The notes under the pieces were generated by a model. That model did not search any database and was not told where the DNA came from. It was given only the letters and a program-made list of their open reading frames with translations. This document shows, piece by piece, positions 36,281 through 44,698 of a stretch of DNA of 64,000 bases; position 1 is the stretch's first letter; each line of letters opens with the position of its first letter. The DNA lies in assembly GCF_003024525.3 (NCBI RefSeq), contig NZ_CP035934.2:2976001-3040000 (forward strand), given 5' to 3'. The stretch comes from Acinetobacter cumulans. Lineage in GTDB: Bacteria > Pseudomonadota > Gammaproteobacteria > Pseudomonadales > Moraxellaceae. The position numbers were made by a program, and so were the translations under genes.

Positions 36281-37216
36281 ATGAGCCAACAGCCAGATTA
36301 CCAACCCGGTGAATTTCAGTGGTCCTTTTTATTGCCCCAATATTGGGGAATTTGGATTGGCATTGTATTCCTGATGATCTTGGCCATTTTGCCTTGGGCC
36401 ATTCAGCACCGTTTGGCCAAAATCTTGGGCAATACAGCATTTAAACATTTAAAGTCACGTCGTAAAACAACGCTACGTAATTTAGAAGTTTGCTTTCCAG
36501 AATGGTCAGCAGAAGAAGTTCAGCACAATGCTCGTCAAGTTTTTATCGATCAAATGATTGGCATATTTGAAACCCTCAATGCATGGTATAGCCCGCAGTG
36601 GTTTAAAAATCGGGTGAGCATTGAAGGTCTAGAGCATCTGCAACAGGCTCAAGCCGAAGGCAAAGGCGTATTACTCTTAGGTACGCATTCTACGTTGCTC
36701 GATGCAGGTGGTTATCTATGCGCTCAATATTTTGAACCCGATGTGGTGTATCGCCCGCAAAATAACCCACTGCTCGACATGCTGATTTACCGTTGCCGTA
36801 GTACCATTTATGCCAACCAAATTGATCATGACGATATGCGTGGCTTAATTCGCAATTTAAAAAATGGCCATGCCATCTGGTATAGTCCAGACCAAGATTT
36901 TGGACTCAAACAAGGCGTGATGGCACCGTTCTTTGGTGTTCCTGCTGCCACGGTTACGGCGCACCGTCGCTTGCTTAAAATTTCAAAATCAGTGGCTATT
37001 CCACTGTATTTTTACCGCACAGGTGATATTAAAGATCCGCGCTATCATGTTTTACTTGAGCCGATTGTAGACAATCTACCGAGTGAAGATGAAGTCGAAG
37101 ATGCAATTCGTGTGAATAAAATTATTGAAAATCAGCTTCGTATTGCGCCCACTCAATATATGTGGTTTCACCGTCGCTTTAAAAGTCGCCCAGAAGGCTA
37201 CGACGAAATTTACTAA
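36281..37216 (+). CDS. LpxL/LpxP-family Kdo2-lipid A acyltransferase
   Basis: The 311-residue inner-membrane acyltransferase has an N-terminal helix (about 22-42) and the H-x4-D catalytic motif at His136/Asp141 (G-T-H-S-T-L-L-D-A-G-G), then the 'VVYRPQNNPLLD' and 'WYSPDQDFG' segments of the LpxL/HtrB family. It adds a secondary acyl chain to lipid A. The next gene, 30 bases downstream, is an LOS-core-type glycosyltransferase, so the pair is an envelope operon. Whether it is the LpxL or LpxM equivalent cannot be told from sequence alone. Confidence 0.88.
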   Translation: MSQQPDYQPGEFQWSFLLPQYWGIWIGIVFLMILAILPWAIQHRLAKILGNTAFKHLKSRRKTTLRNLEVCFPEWSAEEVQHNARQVFIDQMIGIFETLNAWYSPQWFKNRVSIEGLEHLQQAQAEGKGVLLLGTHSTLLDAGGYLCAQYFEPDVVYRPQNNPLLDMLIYRCRSTIYANQIDHDDMRGLIRNLKNGHAIWYSPDQDFGLKQGVMAPFFGVPAATVTAHRRLLKISKSVAIPLYFYRTGDIKDPRYHVLLEPIVDNLPSEDEVEDAIRVNKIIENQLRIAPTQYMWFHRRFKSRPEGYDEIY

Positions 37217-37246
37217 AACACTTACCTTGATCAGTAGAGAATATTC

Positions 37247-38356
37247 ATGAAAGTCATGCAGCTCTTACCCGAATTAAACAGCGGTGGCGTAGAACGCGGC
37301 ACCTTAGAAATCGCGCGTGCCTTGGTTGCAGACGGTCATGAATCTTTGGTGGTGTCGCATGGTGGGCGTTTAGTCAACCAATTAGAAACGGAAGGCTCTA
37401 AACATTGCACTTTGGCAATTCATAAAAAAGCGCTCTCTAGCCTGTGGCAAATTCGTCCATTACGTCAGCTCATTGAAGCAGAACAACCAGACATTCTACA
37501 TGTACGCTCACGTGTGCCTGCATGGCTGACACATTTTGCGCTCAAAGGTATTCCTGCACATAAGCGTCCGCACCTGATTAGTACAGTGCATGGCTTTTAC
37601 TCGATTAATCGCTATAGCCAAATTATGACGCAAGCCGAAAAAGTCATTGCGGTATCGGACAGCGTGGTGCAGTACATTCAGGATAATTACAAAAACTGTC
37701 CCCCCCAAGATATTGTCAGAATTTTCCGCGGTATTGATCCTGTGGCCTTCCCACATGGCTACCAACCCTCAGCCCAGTGGATGATCAACACCTATAAAGA
37801 TTTTCCACAATTGGAAAATAAATTTTTAATTTGCTTACCAGGTCGGATTACCCGCCTCAAAGGACATGAAACCCTAATTGATTTGATGCAACAACTGCAT
37901 AGCCAATATCCACAGTTACATGCAGTGGTTGTCGGTGGTGCAGATCCTAAAAAGGCAGCCTATTTAGAAGAAATGCAAAACACCATTGCCACGAAAGGAC
38001 TCACCGAGCACATCACTTTTGTGGGTCATCGCTCAGATATTCGTGAATGGCTGGCATTAATTAATGTGGTTTTATCTTTATCAAATCAAGCCGAAACTTT
38101 TGGTCGCACCGCACTTGAAGCCCTGTCTTTAGGTACGCCCGTTATTGGCTGGAAGCGTGGCGGTGTTGCAGAAATTTTAAGCCGTTTATACCCACAAGGT
38201 CTGATTAATGTAGATGATCAAGTGGCATTAATACACGCCATTCAACAACACATTGACACGCCACAACAGGTCGCAGAAGTCACAAGCTTTAGCTTAAAAG
38301 AAATGTGTGATCAAACTTTAGCGCTGTACAAACAAGTTGTTCAGGCTTCAAACTAA
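37247..38356 (+). CDS. lpsB: GT4 glycosyltransferase, LpsB-like (LOS core)
   Basis: The 369-residue GT-B enzyme has the G-G-V-E-R-G-x-L-E donor/acceptor loop at residues 13-21, the 'CLPGRITRLKGHETLI' hinge, and the 'SNQAETFGRTALEALSLGTPVIGWKRGGVAEIL' nucleotide-sugar motif with the E-x7-E pair. In A. baumannii the LpsB glycosyltransferase builds the lipooligosaccharide core; placement behind a lipid A acyltransferase supports that match. The symbol is my best recognition rather than proof. Confidence 0.75.
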   Translation: MKVMQLLPELNSGGVERGTLEIARALVADGHESLVVSHGGRLVNQLETEGSKHCTLAIHKKALSSLWQIRPLRQLIEAEQPDILHVRSRVPAWLTHFALKGIPAHKRPHLISTVHGFYSINRYSQIMTQAEKVIAVSDSVVQYIQDNYKNCPPQDIVRIFRGIDPVAFPHGYQPSAQWMINTYKDFPQLENKFLICLPGRITRLKGHETLIDLMQQLHSQYPQLHAVVVGGADPKKAAYLEEMQNTIATKGLTEHITFVGHRSDIREWLALINVVLSLSNQAETFGRTALEALSLGTPVIGWKRGGVAEILSRLYPQGLINVDDQVALIHAIQQHIDTPQQVAEVTSFSLKEMCDQTLALYKQVVQASN

Positions 38357-38372
38357 CAAGCTCATAATCATC

Positions 38373-38402
38373 AAAAGCCGACACATAGCTGTCGGCTTTT
38401 CA
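38373..38402. terminator. Terminator after the glycosyltransferase gene
   Basis: AAAAGCCGACA-CATAGC-TGTCGGCTTTT sits between convergent genes. Confidence 0.8.
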
Positions 38403-38467
38403 TGGTCTGATGGCTTTCAAATAGGGTCTTCGTTAAAAAAGCAACCTTGTTTCAACTACCCAAAAAT

Positions 38468-38779
38468 CTACCCACGCCAAACGCGATAATACGCACTCAG
38501 CCAAATTAATAAGGGCATCAGGCTCATGTGGAGTATATTCCGTACACTTTCAGTGACACGCCAGTAGCCACGTTCTAAAATATCGTGCCGTGCCCCAAAG
38601 AGTTCCAAGGCCAAAGCCAGTCCGAGCACAGCCCAAATGGCATAATGTGATTTCAGTTGCCGCTGATGACACAGTGCAATCACAAAGAAAATAACCAACC
38701 CTAAATAAATATGACCTGCATCGGTCGATAAATGTGCCCACTGCTGAAAAGATATCAACCCTGTGCTCAGGCTCTGCAT
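38468..38779 (-). CDS. Small polytopic membrane protein, function unknown
   Basis: The 103-residue protein has four hydrophobic stretches ('HIYLGLVIFFVIALC', 'HYAIWAVLGLALALELFG', 'VRNILHMSLMPLLIWLSAYY' and a weaker first one). It resembles the VanZ-like layout but the match is too short to call. ATG 38779 follows GGAG by seven bases; the ATG two codons upstream is too close to it. Confidence 0.55.
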   Translation of the reverse strand: MQSLSTGLISFQQWAHLSTDAGHIYLGLVIFFVIALCHQRQLKSHYAIWAVLGLALALELFGARHDILERGYWRVTESVRNILHMSLMPLLIWLSAYYRVWRG

Positions 38780-39268
38780 TGCCATACTCCATACTCTTAT
38801 TTTTGTGTCGTACTTTTTTTCGAGCTTATTTTAAGCCGCAGAGATGACATAAGAAATACAGACTATCGATCTATTCTGGATCGATAAAAATGGGATGTTT
38901 AAAGCACAAAGCATGTGAATGCCGATAATATTGTACATAAAGCAAAGCCCGAGTTTTGCATCCTGCATAACTCGGGCTGATGAGGTTGTGCTTTCACAAG
39001 TTTTATTATTGTTTTTTTTCAGTGGCGTTCCTTTCCTGCATCATATCCATGATGACTTGATCCAATCGGCGTTGTCTTCCATAGCTGGGATGATCCATTC
39101 CCGATTCCTTTTGCCGATGAAATTAGAATATGTCAATACGTTTAAACTGACCATTCGTCAGAGTCCTAAAGACTTGTAAGCCATTTCCTACATCGTGTAT
39201 AGCGCCAGTAAAATATCCGTCGACTGTAGCTGTTTTTGAACTGCATCTTAAACCGCCCAAATCGTGTT
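38780..39268. other. Long intergenic region with decayed minus-strand coding
   Basis: This 489-base gap holds a terminator at 38937-38978 and, above it, a minus-strand frame broken by one stop. Nothing on the plus strand convinces. Confidence 0.5.
38937..38978 (-). terminator. Strong minus-strand terminator without an intact gene
   Basis: AGCCCGAGTT and AACTCGGGCT (38946-38955 with 38969-38978) form a 10-bp stem and are followed on the minus strand by a T-rich run. It sits about 28 bases past the stop of the broken frame at 39006-39270. Confidence 0.8.
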
Positions 39269-39270
39269 TT
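39006..39270 (-). pseudogene. Interrupted minus-strand reading frame (possible gene remnant)
   Basis: On the minus strand one frame reads protein-like for about 48 codons (…TVDGYFTGAIHDVGNGLQVF…), hits TAA at 39123-39125, then reads on for about 38 codons (…GMDHPSYGRQRRLDQVIMDM…) to TAA at 39006-39008, followed by a terminator. No start codon with a ribosome-binding site is visible, and the upstream end abuts the stop of the exonuclease-like gene. I do not recognise a family. Confidence 0.35.
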
Positions 39271-40381
39271 ATGGCTTATAGTCCTGTGCAATTTCATCCG
39301 TCACAGGCTTTTCCTCACGCTCTGCTTTTTCAATCCCCTCCTGAATCGCTTCTTGTGCTTCCGCTTCGTCATCATCGGTTTGTGTCAAAGACTCTTGCAC
39401 ATGTTCGAACGCCCGGCCCGTCTGAAGGACGACATATACAGGAAAATGATCTGAACCCACATGTGTTACGCGTTCCATGTGGACCAAGGCAAAATCAGTA
39501 CTATGAAAAATATGATCTAAAGACCAGCGTAAAAATTTATAATCCGCGTGAAAGGTATTGATATATTTACGACCAACACGCGGGTCAAGCAACCCACTAA
39601 TACGCTGAAATAACCGTGTTGTTCGCGACCACGCTACATCGTTTAAGTCTCCCATCACAATACAGCTTTCATCTAAATCTTTAATTTGATCACCCACAAT
39701 TAGCAACTCTGCATCTCGCAACGTGGAGTCTTTGGCTTCGGTTGGGCTCGGTGGTTTGGGATGCAAGCAATACAGTTTCACTAAATTGCCTGACCGTAAT
39801 TGCACGGTGGTATGAATGGATGGAATTTCATCGCTCAAAATGAATTTAACTTCAGTGTCGCGCAAAGGCAGACGACTATATAAATGCATGCCATATAAAT
39901 TATCCAGTGGGACAGGCACTCGATACGGATAGTCTGCCTCAATGGACGATAAAGCATTTTGCCAAGTTTGATCAGTTTCTAAGGTCAGCAATAAATCGGG
40001 TTGATATTTCTGTACTTGCTCAAGCAATAAGTGATATTGAGTATTCGGTGTCAGCACATTTGAAACCAAAATCGAAATTTGCTGTTCGGGATTGAGCTCC
40101 GCCTCCGTCACTTGCTTGACTTGTTTTTTCCACAAGAAAGTATATGGCAGCACCATTTTGAGTTGATATGCTATTGCTGCCATTAGCAGTAATAAAATCA
40201 CGCTACGACTCAGCGCCCAAGGCGCAGGCCAAAACATTAGTAAAAGCCATGCAATTGCACCTAATGCTAGAAGTTGTAAACGTGGAAAATCTGCACCACG
40301 AAACCACCATTCATCACGTGGAATCAAGGACCAAAAGCTAAGCCAAATAACAATTAGGGCCAGACCCTCTATCCAAAACAT
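39269..40381 (-). CDS. Membrane-anchored endonuclease/exonuclease/phosphatase-family protein
   Basis: The 370-residue protein has three N-terminal hydrophobic segments (about 3-20, 33-52 and 58-74) and an EEP catalytic domain: 'ISILVSNVLTPNTQY' (the N-V strand), 'PDLLLTLETD' (Glu), 'SCIVMGDLNDVAWS' (the G-D-x-N motif) and C-terminal S-D-H-F-P-V with the catalytic His. Its tail (about 325-370) is acidic/charged. GGAG lies 8 bases before the ATG. Substrate is unknown: a phosphodiester in nucleic acid or lipid. Confidence 0.85.
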   Translation of the reverse strand: MFWIEGLALIVIWLSFWSLIPRDEWWFRGADFPRLQLLALGAIAWLLLMFWPAPWALSRSVILLLLMAAIAYQLKMVLPYTFLWKKQVKQVTEAELNPEQQISILVSNVLTPNTQYHLLLEQVQKYQPDLLLTLETDQTWQNALSSIEADYPYRVPVPLDNLYGMHLYSRLPLRDTEVKFILSDEIPSIHTTVQLRSGNLVKLYCLHPKPPSPTEAKDSTLRDAELLIVGDQIKDLDESCIVMGDLNDVAWSRTTRLFQRISGLLDPRVGRKYINTFHADYKFLRWSLDHIFHSTDFALVHMERVTHVGSDHFPVYVVLQTGRAFEHVQESLTQTDDDEAEAQEAIQEGIEKAEREEKPVTDEIAQDYKP

Positions 40382-40497
40382 CTACTGCACTCCTTATATT
40401 CTAATTTTTTTATTCATTTATAAATTAATATCAATTTTGCATGTAACATAAACAAGATATATTGCACAATATAATTGCTGTTTTGATTATGCAGCTA

Positions 40498-40525
40498 TTG
40501 CAGTTGAGCACCCTTTTGGTACACT
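40498..40525 (+). promoter_or_regulatory. Candidate asd promoter
   Basis: TTGCAG (40498-40503), 16 bases and TACACT (40520-40525) lie about 40 bases ahead of the asd ATG. Confidence 0.35.
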
Positions 40526-40566
40526 CAAACCCCTTTTAATTTTTTAACGCACCGAGGCAAAGTGAC

Positions 40567-41685
40567 ATGAAAGTAGGTCTGGTCGGTTGGCGCGGGATGG
40601 TTGGTTCTGTCCTTATGCAACGTATGGTTGAAGAGAATGATTTTGCTCATTTTGAGCCGTTCTACTTCTCTACCAGTAATGCAGGTGGTGAAGCCCCTGT
40701 ATTTGGCGGTAAGACCGCCCCAGCACTTATGGATGCAACAGACATTAATAGTCTGAAGCAAATGGATGTCATTATTACTTGCCAAGGTGGCGACTATACG
40801 ACTGACGTTTTCCCTAAGCTAAAAGCTGAAAACTGGGCAGGCTATTGGATTGATGCCGCATCTACCCTTCGTATGGATGATGAAGCAATTATCGTACTTG
40901 ATCCAGTAAACTTAAACGTCATTAAAGACGGTTTAGTGAACGGTACAAAAACATTTGTGGGCGGTAACTGTACCGTTTCATTAATGCTTATGGGTTTAGG
41001 CGGTCTATTCCAAAATAATCTTGTGGAATGGGCAACGTCAATGACTTATCAAGCCGCTTCTGGTGCTGGCGCGCAAAATATGCGTGAGCTGATCACTGGT
41101 ATGGGCTACTTGTATAACAATACTAAAGATTTGTTAGATGACCCACGTTCAGCAATTTTAGACATCGACTCTAAAATTGCACAATTACAACGTGGCGAAG
41201 GTTTCCCATCTGCAAACTTTGGTGTGCCTTTAGCAGGTTCATTAATTCCTTATATCGACAAGCAACTTGAAAGCGGTCAATCGAAGGAAGAATGGAAAGG
41301 TCAAGTTGAAACCAACAAGATCTTAGGCAATCAACAAATTGTTCCTATTGATGGTCACTGTGTTCGTATTGGCGCAATGCGTTGTCACTCTCAAGCATTA
41401 ACCTTGAAATTGAAAAAAGACGTACCGCTTGATGAAATTGAAGACATGTTACGTAACGCCAACCCATGGGCGAAAGTTGTACCAAATACACGTGAAGCTT
41501 CAATGACTGATCTAACACCTGTAGCTGTAACAGGTACATTATCTGTTCCTGTTGGTCGTTTACGTAAGCTCAATATGGGTAAAGAATATCTAGGTGCATT
41601 CACTGTTGGTGACCAATTACTTTGGGGTGCTGCTGAGCCTTTACGTCGTATGCTTCGCATCTTAATCGATTATAAAAATGCTTAA
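40567..41685 (+). CDS. asd: Aspartate-semialdehyde dehydrogenase
   Basis: The 372-residue enzyme reduces aspartyl phosphate to the semialdehyde, the branch point to lysine/diaminopimelate, threonine and methionine. The nucleotide loop G-W-R-G-M-V-G-S-V, catalytic Cys135 in G-G-N-C-T-V-S-L-M, and the '[16 protein letters not shown]' segment with His are present, matching the E. coli-type enzyme. GAGG is nine bases upstream of the ATG. It is followed by the fimV genes and truA, the same order as around fimV in Pseudomonas. Confidence 0.97.
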   Translation: MKVGLVGWRGMVGSVLMQRMVEENDFAHFEPFYFSTSNAGGEAPVFGGKTAPALMDATDINSLKQMDVIITCQGGDYTTDVFPKLKAENWAGYWIDAASTLRMDDEAIIVLDPVNLNVIKDGLVNGTKTFVGGNCTVSLMLMGLGGLFQNNLVEWATSMTYQAASGAGAQNMRELITGMGYLYNNTKDLLDDPRSAILDIDSKIAQLQRGEGFPSANFGVPLAGSLIPYIDKQLESGQSKEEWKGQVETNKILGNQQIVPIDGHCVRIGAMRCHSQALTLKLKKDVPLDEIEDMLRNANPWAKVVPNTREASMTDLTPVAVTGTLSVPVGRLRKLNMGKEYLGAFTVGDQLLWGAAEPLRRMLRILIDYKNA

Positions 41686-41708
41686 TCAACATTGTTGTTT
41701 TTAAGCTG

Positions 41709-41740
41709 AAAAAGCCGGTCACATTTGATCGGCTTTTTTT
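41709..41740 (+). terminator. asd terminator
   Basis: AAAAAGCCG and CGGCTTTTTTT pair around a loop, 23 bases past the asd stop. Confidence 0.8.
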
Positions 41741-41835
41741 CTGTACTAATCTTGTTAATGTTTTACAATTCTTAAACATCCCGTTAATCTATTCACTTTA
41801 AACACCGCGCAATTTGAATTGAGCTAAAAATTAAG

Positions 41836-43335
41836 ATGACTGTCTATAACAAATTAAAAATCGCCATTTTAGCTATACTTGCATCACAGCCTTTGCATGC
41901 CATTACGATTGATCCGATTCAAATTCAATCTGCGCCTGGGGAGCTGTTATATGCCGAAATCAACTTTCGTCAATCCGATTCAAATCAGCCTTTGCAAGCC
42001 AGCCTAGCCAATGCTGAAGACTTAATGCGTATGGGTGTAGGCCATCAACCTCCAGGCCATTTAAACTTTTTTACTCGTCGAGACAGCGCTGGCAACGGTG
42101 TCATTACCATTACTTCGTCACGCCCAATGACCGATGCAGAACTCAACATTGTGGTTAAAGTAACCGAAGGCAATGCCATTCGCCTGCAACACATTAAAAC
42201 ACCATTAAAACGCAGTGCGGGACAAAATCCCTCTCTCGCCAATCTCAGTCGAAATGAACGACCACTGGCCCCTTTGATCATTCGTAATGAAAATGAAATT
42301 GGTCTGAATTTACCCGTCAGTACGGCCTATACAGCAAAAACACCCAATTCAATCCAGAAAAATGAAGCACCACTAAGCATTAGCCGCGCTACACCACCAA
42401 GTTTAAATAACAGCAGTACACCAACTTTAGCTTCAGTTACACCAGTGGCTCAAGCTTATGCAGTTCCTGCGCCCATGGTCAAAGCGGTAGCCCCAGTCAC
42501 ACCAATTTCCCCAGTACAAAAACAGACTGTTGCATCTTCACAAGCACCTACACCTGCGCAAACTGTAACCAAACCTAGCAATACGGCTGAACAACCAGCA
42601 ACAAGCGTAGCAGCAAAGCCAGCAATGGGTCAGGTGTCTCAAGATCCATTAGTTAAGCAGTTTGCTGAAGCCAAAGCCGAGCAAAAAACCGCTCCAGCTA
42701 CACCAGCACCAGCACCAGCACCAGCACCAGCACCAGCAAATGTAGCACCCGTGAGCAAAAACTCAGTATCTGCGCAAACACCGCCACCAGCCAAAGCAGA
42801 ATATGTGGTGCAATCAAATGAAACCCTTTGGGGTATTGCATCTCGTTTAGCGACTGCGCAAAACCGTCCAATTGACGAAGTGATGAAGCAAATTAAAGCC
42901 AGCAATGAACATGCCTTTATTCAGGGTGACTCTAACCGCTTACGCCGTGGTGTAGCGCTAAATTTAAACAGCACTGCACCAAGTAAAGAACAACCGAAAG
43001 TCAATGCAGCAGCGCTAGCAAAAATTCCATCTGCACAATCAGGTAAAGCTAAATATCGCCTGAATCAAGCTGAAATGAGCCTGATTTCAGAAAATGAGCG
43101 CGATTCTGCTCATACAAGCGCCAACAAAAACACAGAAAAAAACCAAACTTCGGACAAGTTGTCATTAAAAATTATGACATCGCGTGAAAAAACCGTTAAA
43201 TTACAGAGAAACGTAACGCAATTAGAATTGGCGCTAAATCAGAAGGATCAAAGAATTCAATTATTAAATACTCGCTTAGCACAGCTGGAAGAAAAACTGA
43301 AAGCACAACGCGCTGCGAAGAAGCCAATACACTAA
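41836..43335 (+). CDS. fimV: FimV N-terminal half (secreted, LysM protein)
   Basis: The 499-residue protein corresponds to the periplasmic half of FimV/HubP. It has a signal peptide (about 1-23, ending LHA), the FimV N-terminal domain ('APGELLYAEINFRQ'), a long Pro/Ala/Gln-rich linker with a P-A repeat, a LysM peptidoglycan-binding domain at about 331-376 (YVVQSNETLWGIASRLA), and a C-terminal coiled coil (about 450-495). Pseudomonas FimV is one chain with transmembrane and cytoplasmic parts; here those are in the next gene. FimV acts at the pole in type IV pilus function. Confidence 0.8.
   Translation: MTVYNKLKIAILAILASQPLHAITIDPIQIQSAPGELLYAEINFRQSDSNQPLQASLANAEDLMRMGVGHQPPGHLNFFTRRDSAGNGVITITSSRPMTDAELNIVVKVTEGNAIRLQHIKTPLKRSAGQNPSLANLSRNERPLAPLIIRNENEIGLNLPVSTAYTAKTPNSIQKNEAPLSISRATPPSLNNSSTPTLASVTPVAQAYAVPAPMVKAVAPVTPISPVQKQTVASSQAPTPAQTVTKPSNTAEQPATSVAAKPAMGQVSQDPLVKQFAEAKAEQKTAPATPAPAPAPAPAPANVAPVSKNSVSAQTPPPAKAEYVVQSNETLWGIASRLATAQNRPIDEVMKQIKASNEHAFIQGDSNRLRRGVALNLNSTAPSKEQPKVNAAALAKIPSAQSGKAKYRLNQAEMSLISENERDSAHTSANKNTEKNQTSDKLSLKIMTSREKTVKLQRNVTQLELALNQKDQRIQLLNTRLAQLEEKLKAQRAAKKPIH
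42703..42738 (+). repeat. Six perfect CCAGCA hexamers coding (Pro-Ala)6
   Basis: Six head-to-tail CCAGCA copies are in frame within fimV and encode a Pro-Ala ladder. Slippage would change length by two residues per unit without a frameshift. Confidence 0.9.
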
Positions 43336-43405
43336 AAATTGCAACATGAAGATTTTAAATGGATGAGTTCACTGAACCAAAGCTCTATCCACAAGGGGTT
43401 AAAAT

Positions 43406-44650
43406 ATGCTGATTTATGTGATTCCATTAGTGATTGTCGTGATTGCTTTGGTATTTTTAAAAAAACGTCAAAGTGCACAAGAATCAGATAAAGCGAATGC
43501 ACAAAAGGCTAAGGCAAAAAAAGCAAGTTCATCCGCTAAAATTGCCCCAAATCGTACACAAGCTGTAGAAGCGGCAGTAAAACCGACAACGACGGCTTTA
43601 AACGATGACACGCGTAAAAAAATTCAAAGTTTAATTGATGAACGTAATTTCTTTTCAGCTGAAGCACAAATTAATCAGGCACTGAAAAAAGATAATACCC
43701 AACACGAACTTTATTTGTACTTGCTCGACATTCATATTTTACAAAAAGATGAATTTGCAATTAGTCAATTAATTAGTCATGTTCGCTCACTTGAACTTGA
43801 TGACATCATTGCACAAGCCGAAGCAAAACAAGCAAACTTCGACAAAGCACAAAATAAAACTGTAGATACTATTGCCTTTACAAGCCCTACAGAACCAGCA
43901 AGTGCTGCAAAACCACAAGCACAAAATACTGCTGATTTTGATGCTTTAATGGGTAGCCCTTCAACTGCACCTGAGCCAAAAAAAGAAGCGACTCCAGCGC
44001 CAGTTGTGGCTACACCCGCTGTAGAAGAAATCAAACCTTTAGACTTCAACTTGTCATTTGATTCTGTAGCAGCTAAACCTGCTGAAGTGGTTGCTGAAAA
44101 ACCTCAAGAAGCACAAACGCTTGACTTTGTAGCACCAGAAGTTGCACCTGTAGCGAAAGTTGCTGAAGCAGCACCAGCAGCTGAAATCAAACCACTCGAT
44201 TTCTCTTTAGACTTTGCACCGCAAACAAGCCCTGAAGTTGCACAGCCAGAACCGACGGCTGAACCAGCACCTTTAGACTTTTCGTTTACGACAGAAGAAC
44301 CTGCTACAGAAGCACCAAAAGCAGAACCACTCAGCTTTGATTTAAGCTCAATTGGTGCTCAGCCAGAAGTAGAGCTTGCACCTACTGCACCAGCATCTAC
44401 AGGCGTGAGCTTCGACATCAGTCAAGTGAGCACACCTGCATCAAGTACAGATCAAAATGATCCATTGGTACAATCATTTCCAGAACTTTTGGACAGCAAT
44501 GAAATTACGCTCAATCTAGAATTAGCAGCTCAATACATCCAATTAGGTGCATTTGATGCCGCGCGTGAAATTTTAGAAGAAAAAGAAAGCGAATACACTG
44601 CTGAACAAATTGAGCAAGTCAAACTGTTACGCAATCAAATCGCTTCTTAA
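43406..44650 (+). CDS. FimV C-terminal half (membrane anchor, acidic repeats, TPR-like end)
   Basis: The 414-residue protein starts with one membrane helix (about 2-17, IYVIPLVIVVIALVFL) followed by a basic stretch, then TPR-like helices (about 68-130), an acidic Pro/Ala/Glu-rich region with repeated 'PLDF(S/N)' units, and a closing helical segment (NEITLNLELAAQYIQLGAFDAAREILEEKE) that matches the FimV C-terminal domain. It starts 70 bases after the LysM gene, in a different frame, with an AAGGGG ribosome-binding site. It thus supplies the cytoplasmic half of FimV. Confidence 0.78.
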   Translation: MLIYVIPLVIVVIALVFLKKRQSAQESDKANAQKAKAKKASSSAKIAPNRTQAVEAAVKPTTTALNDDTRKKIQSLIDERNFFSAEAQINQALKKDNTQHELYLYLLDIHILQKDEFAISQLISHVRSLELDDIIAQAEAKQANFDKAQNKTVDTIAFTSPTEPASAAKPQAQNTADFDALMGSPSTAPEPKKEATPAPVVATPAVEEIKPLDFNLSFDSVAAKPAEVVAEKPQEAQTLDFVAPEVAPVAKVAEAAPAAEIKPLDFSLDFAPQTSPEVAQPEPTAEPAPLDFSFTTEEPATEAPKAEPLSFDLSSIGAQPEVELAPTAPASTGVSFDISQVSTPASSTDQNDPLVQSFPELLDSNEITLNLELAAQYIQLGAFDAAREILEEKESEYTAEQIEQVKLLRNQIAS

Positions 44651-44669
44651 TAGAAATCGATTTAAACTA

Positions 44670-44696
44670 AAGCAGTCTCCATGACTGCTTTTTTTA
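44670..44696 (+). terminator. Terminator of the fimV genes, overlapping the next gene's start
   Basis: AGCAGTC (44671-44677) and GACTGCT (44683-44689) with a five-base loop run into seven T's (44689-44695). The predicted asparaginase start at 44699 lies immediately behind it. Confidence 0.75.
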
Positions 44697-44698
44697 TG

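Noticed and set aside
39271..39561. Plus-strand open frame in the exonuclease-gene region
   Set aside because: It lies opposite the recognised catalytic part of the minus-strand gene.
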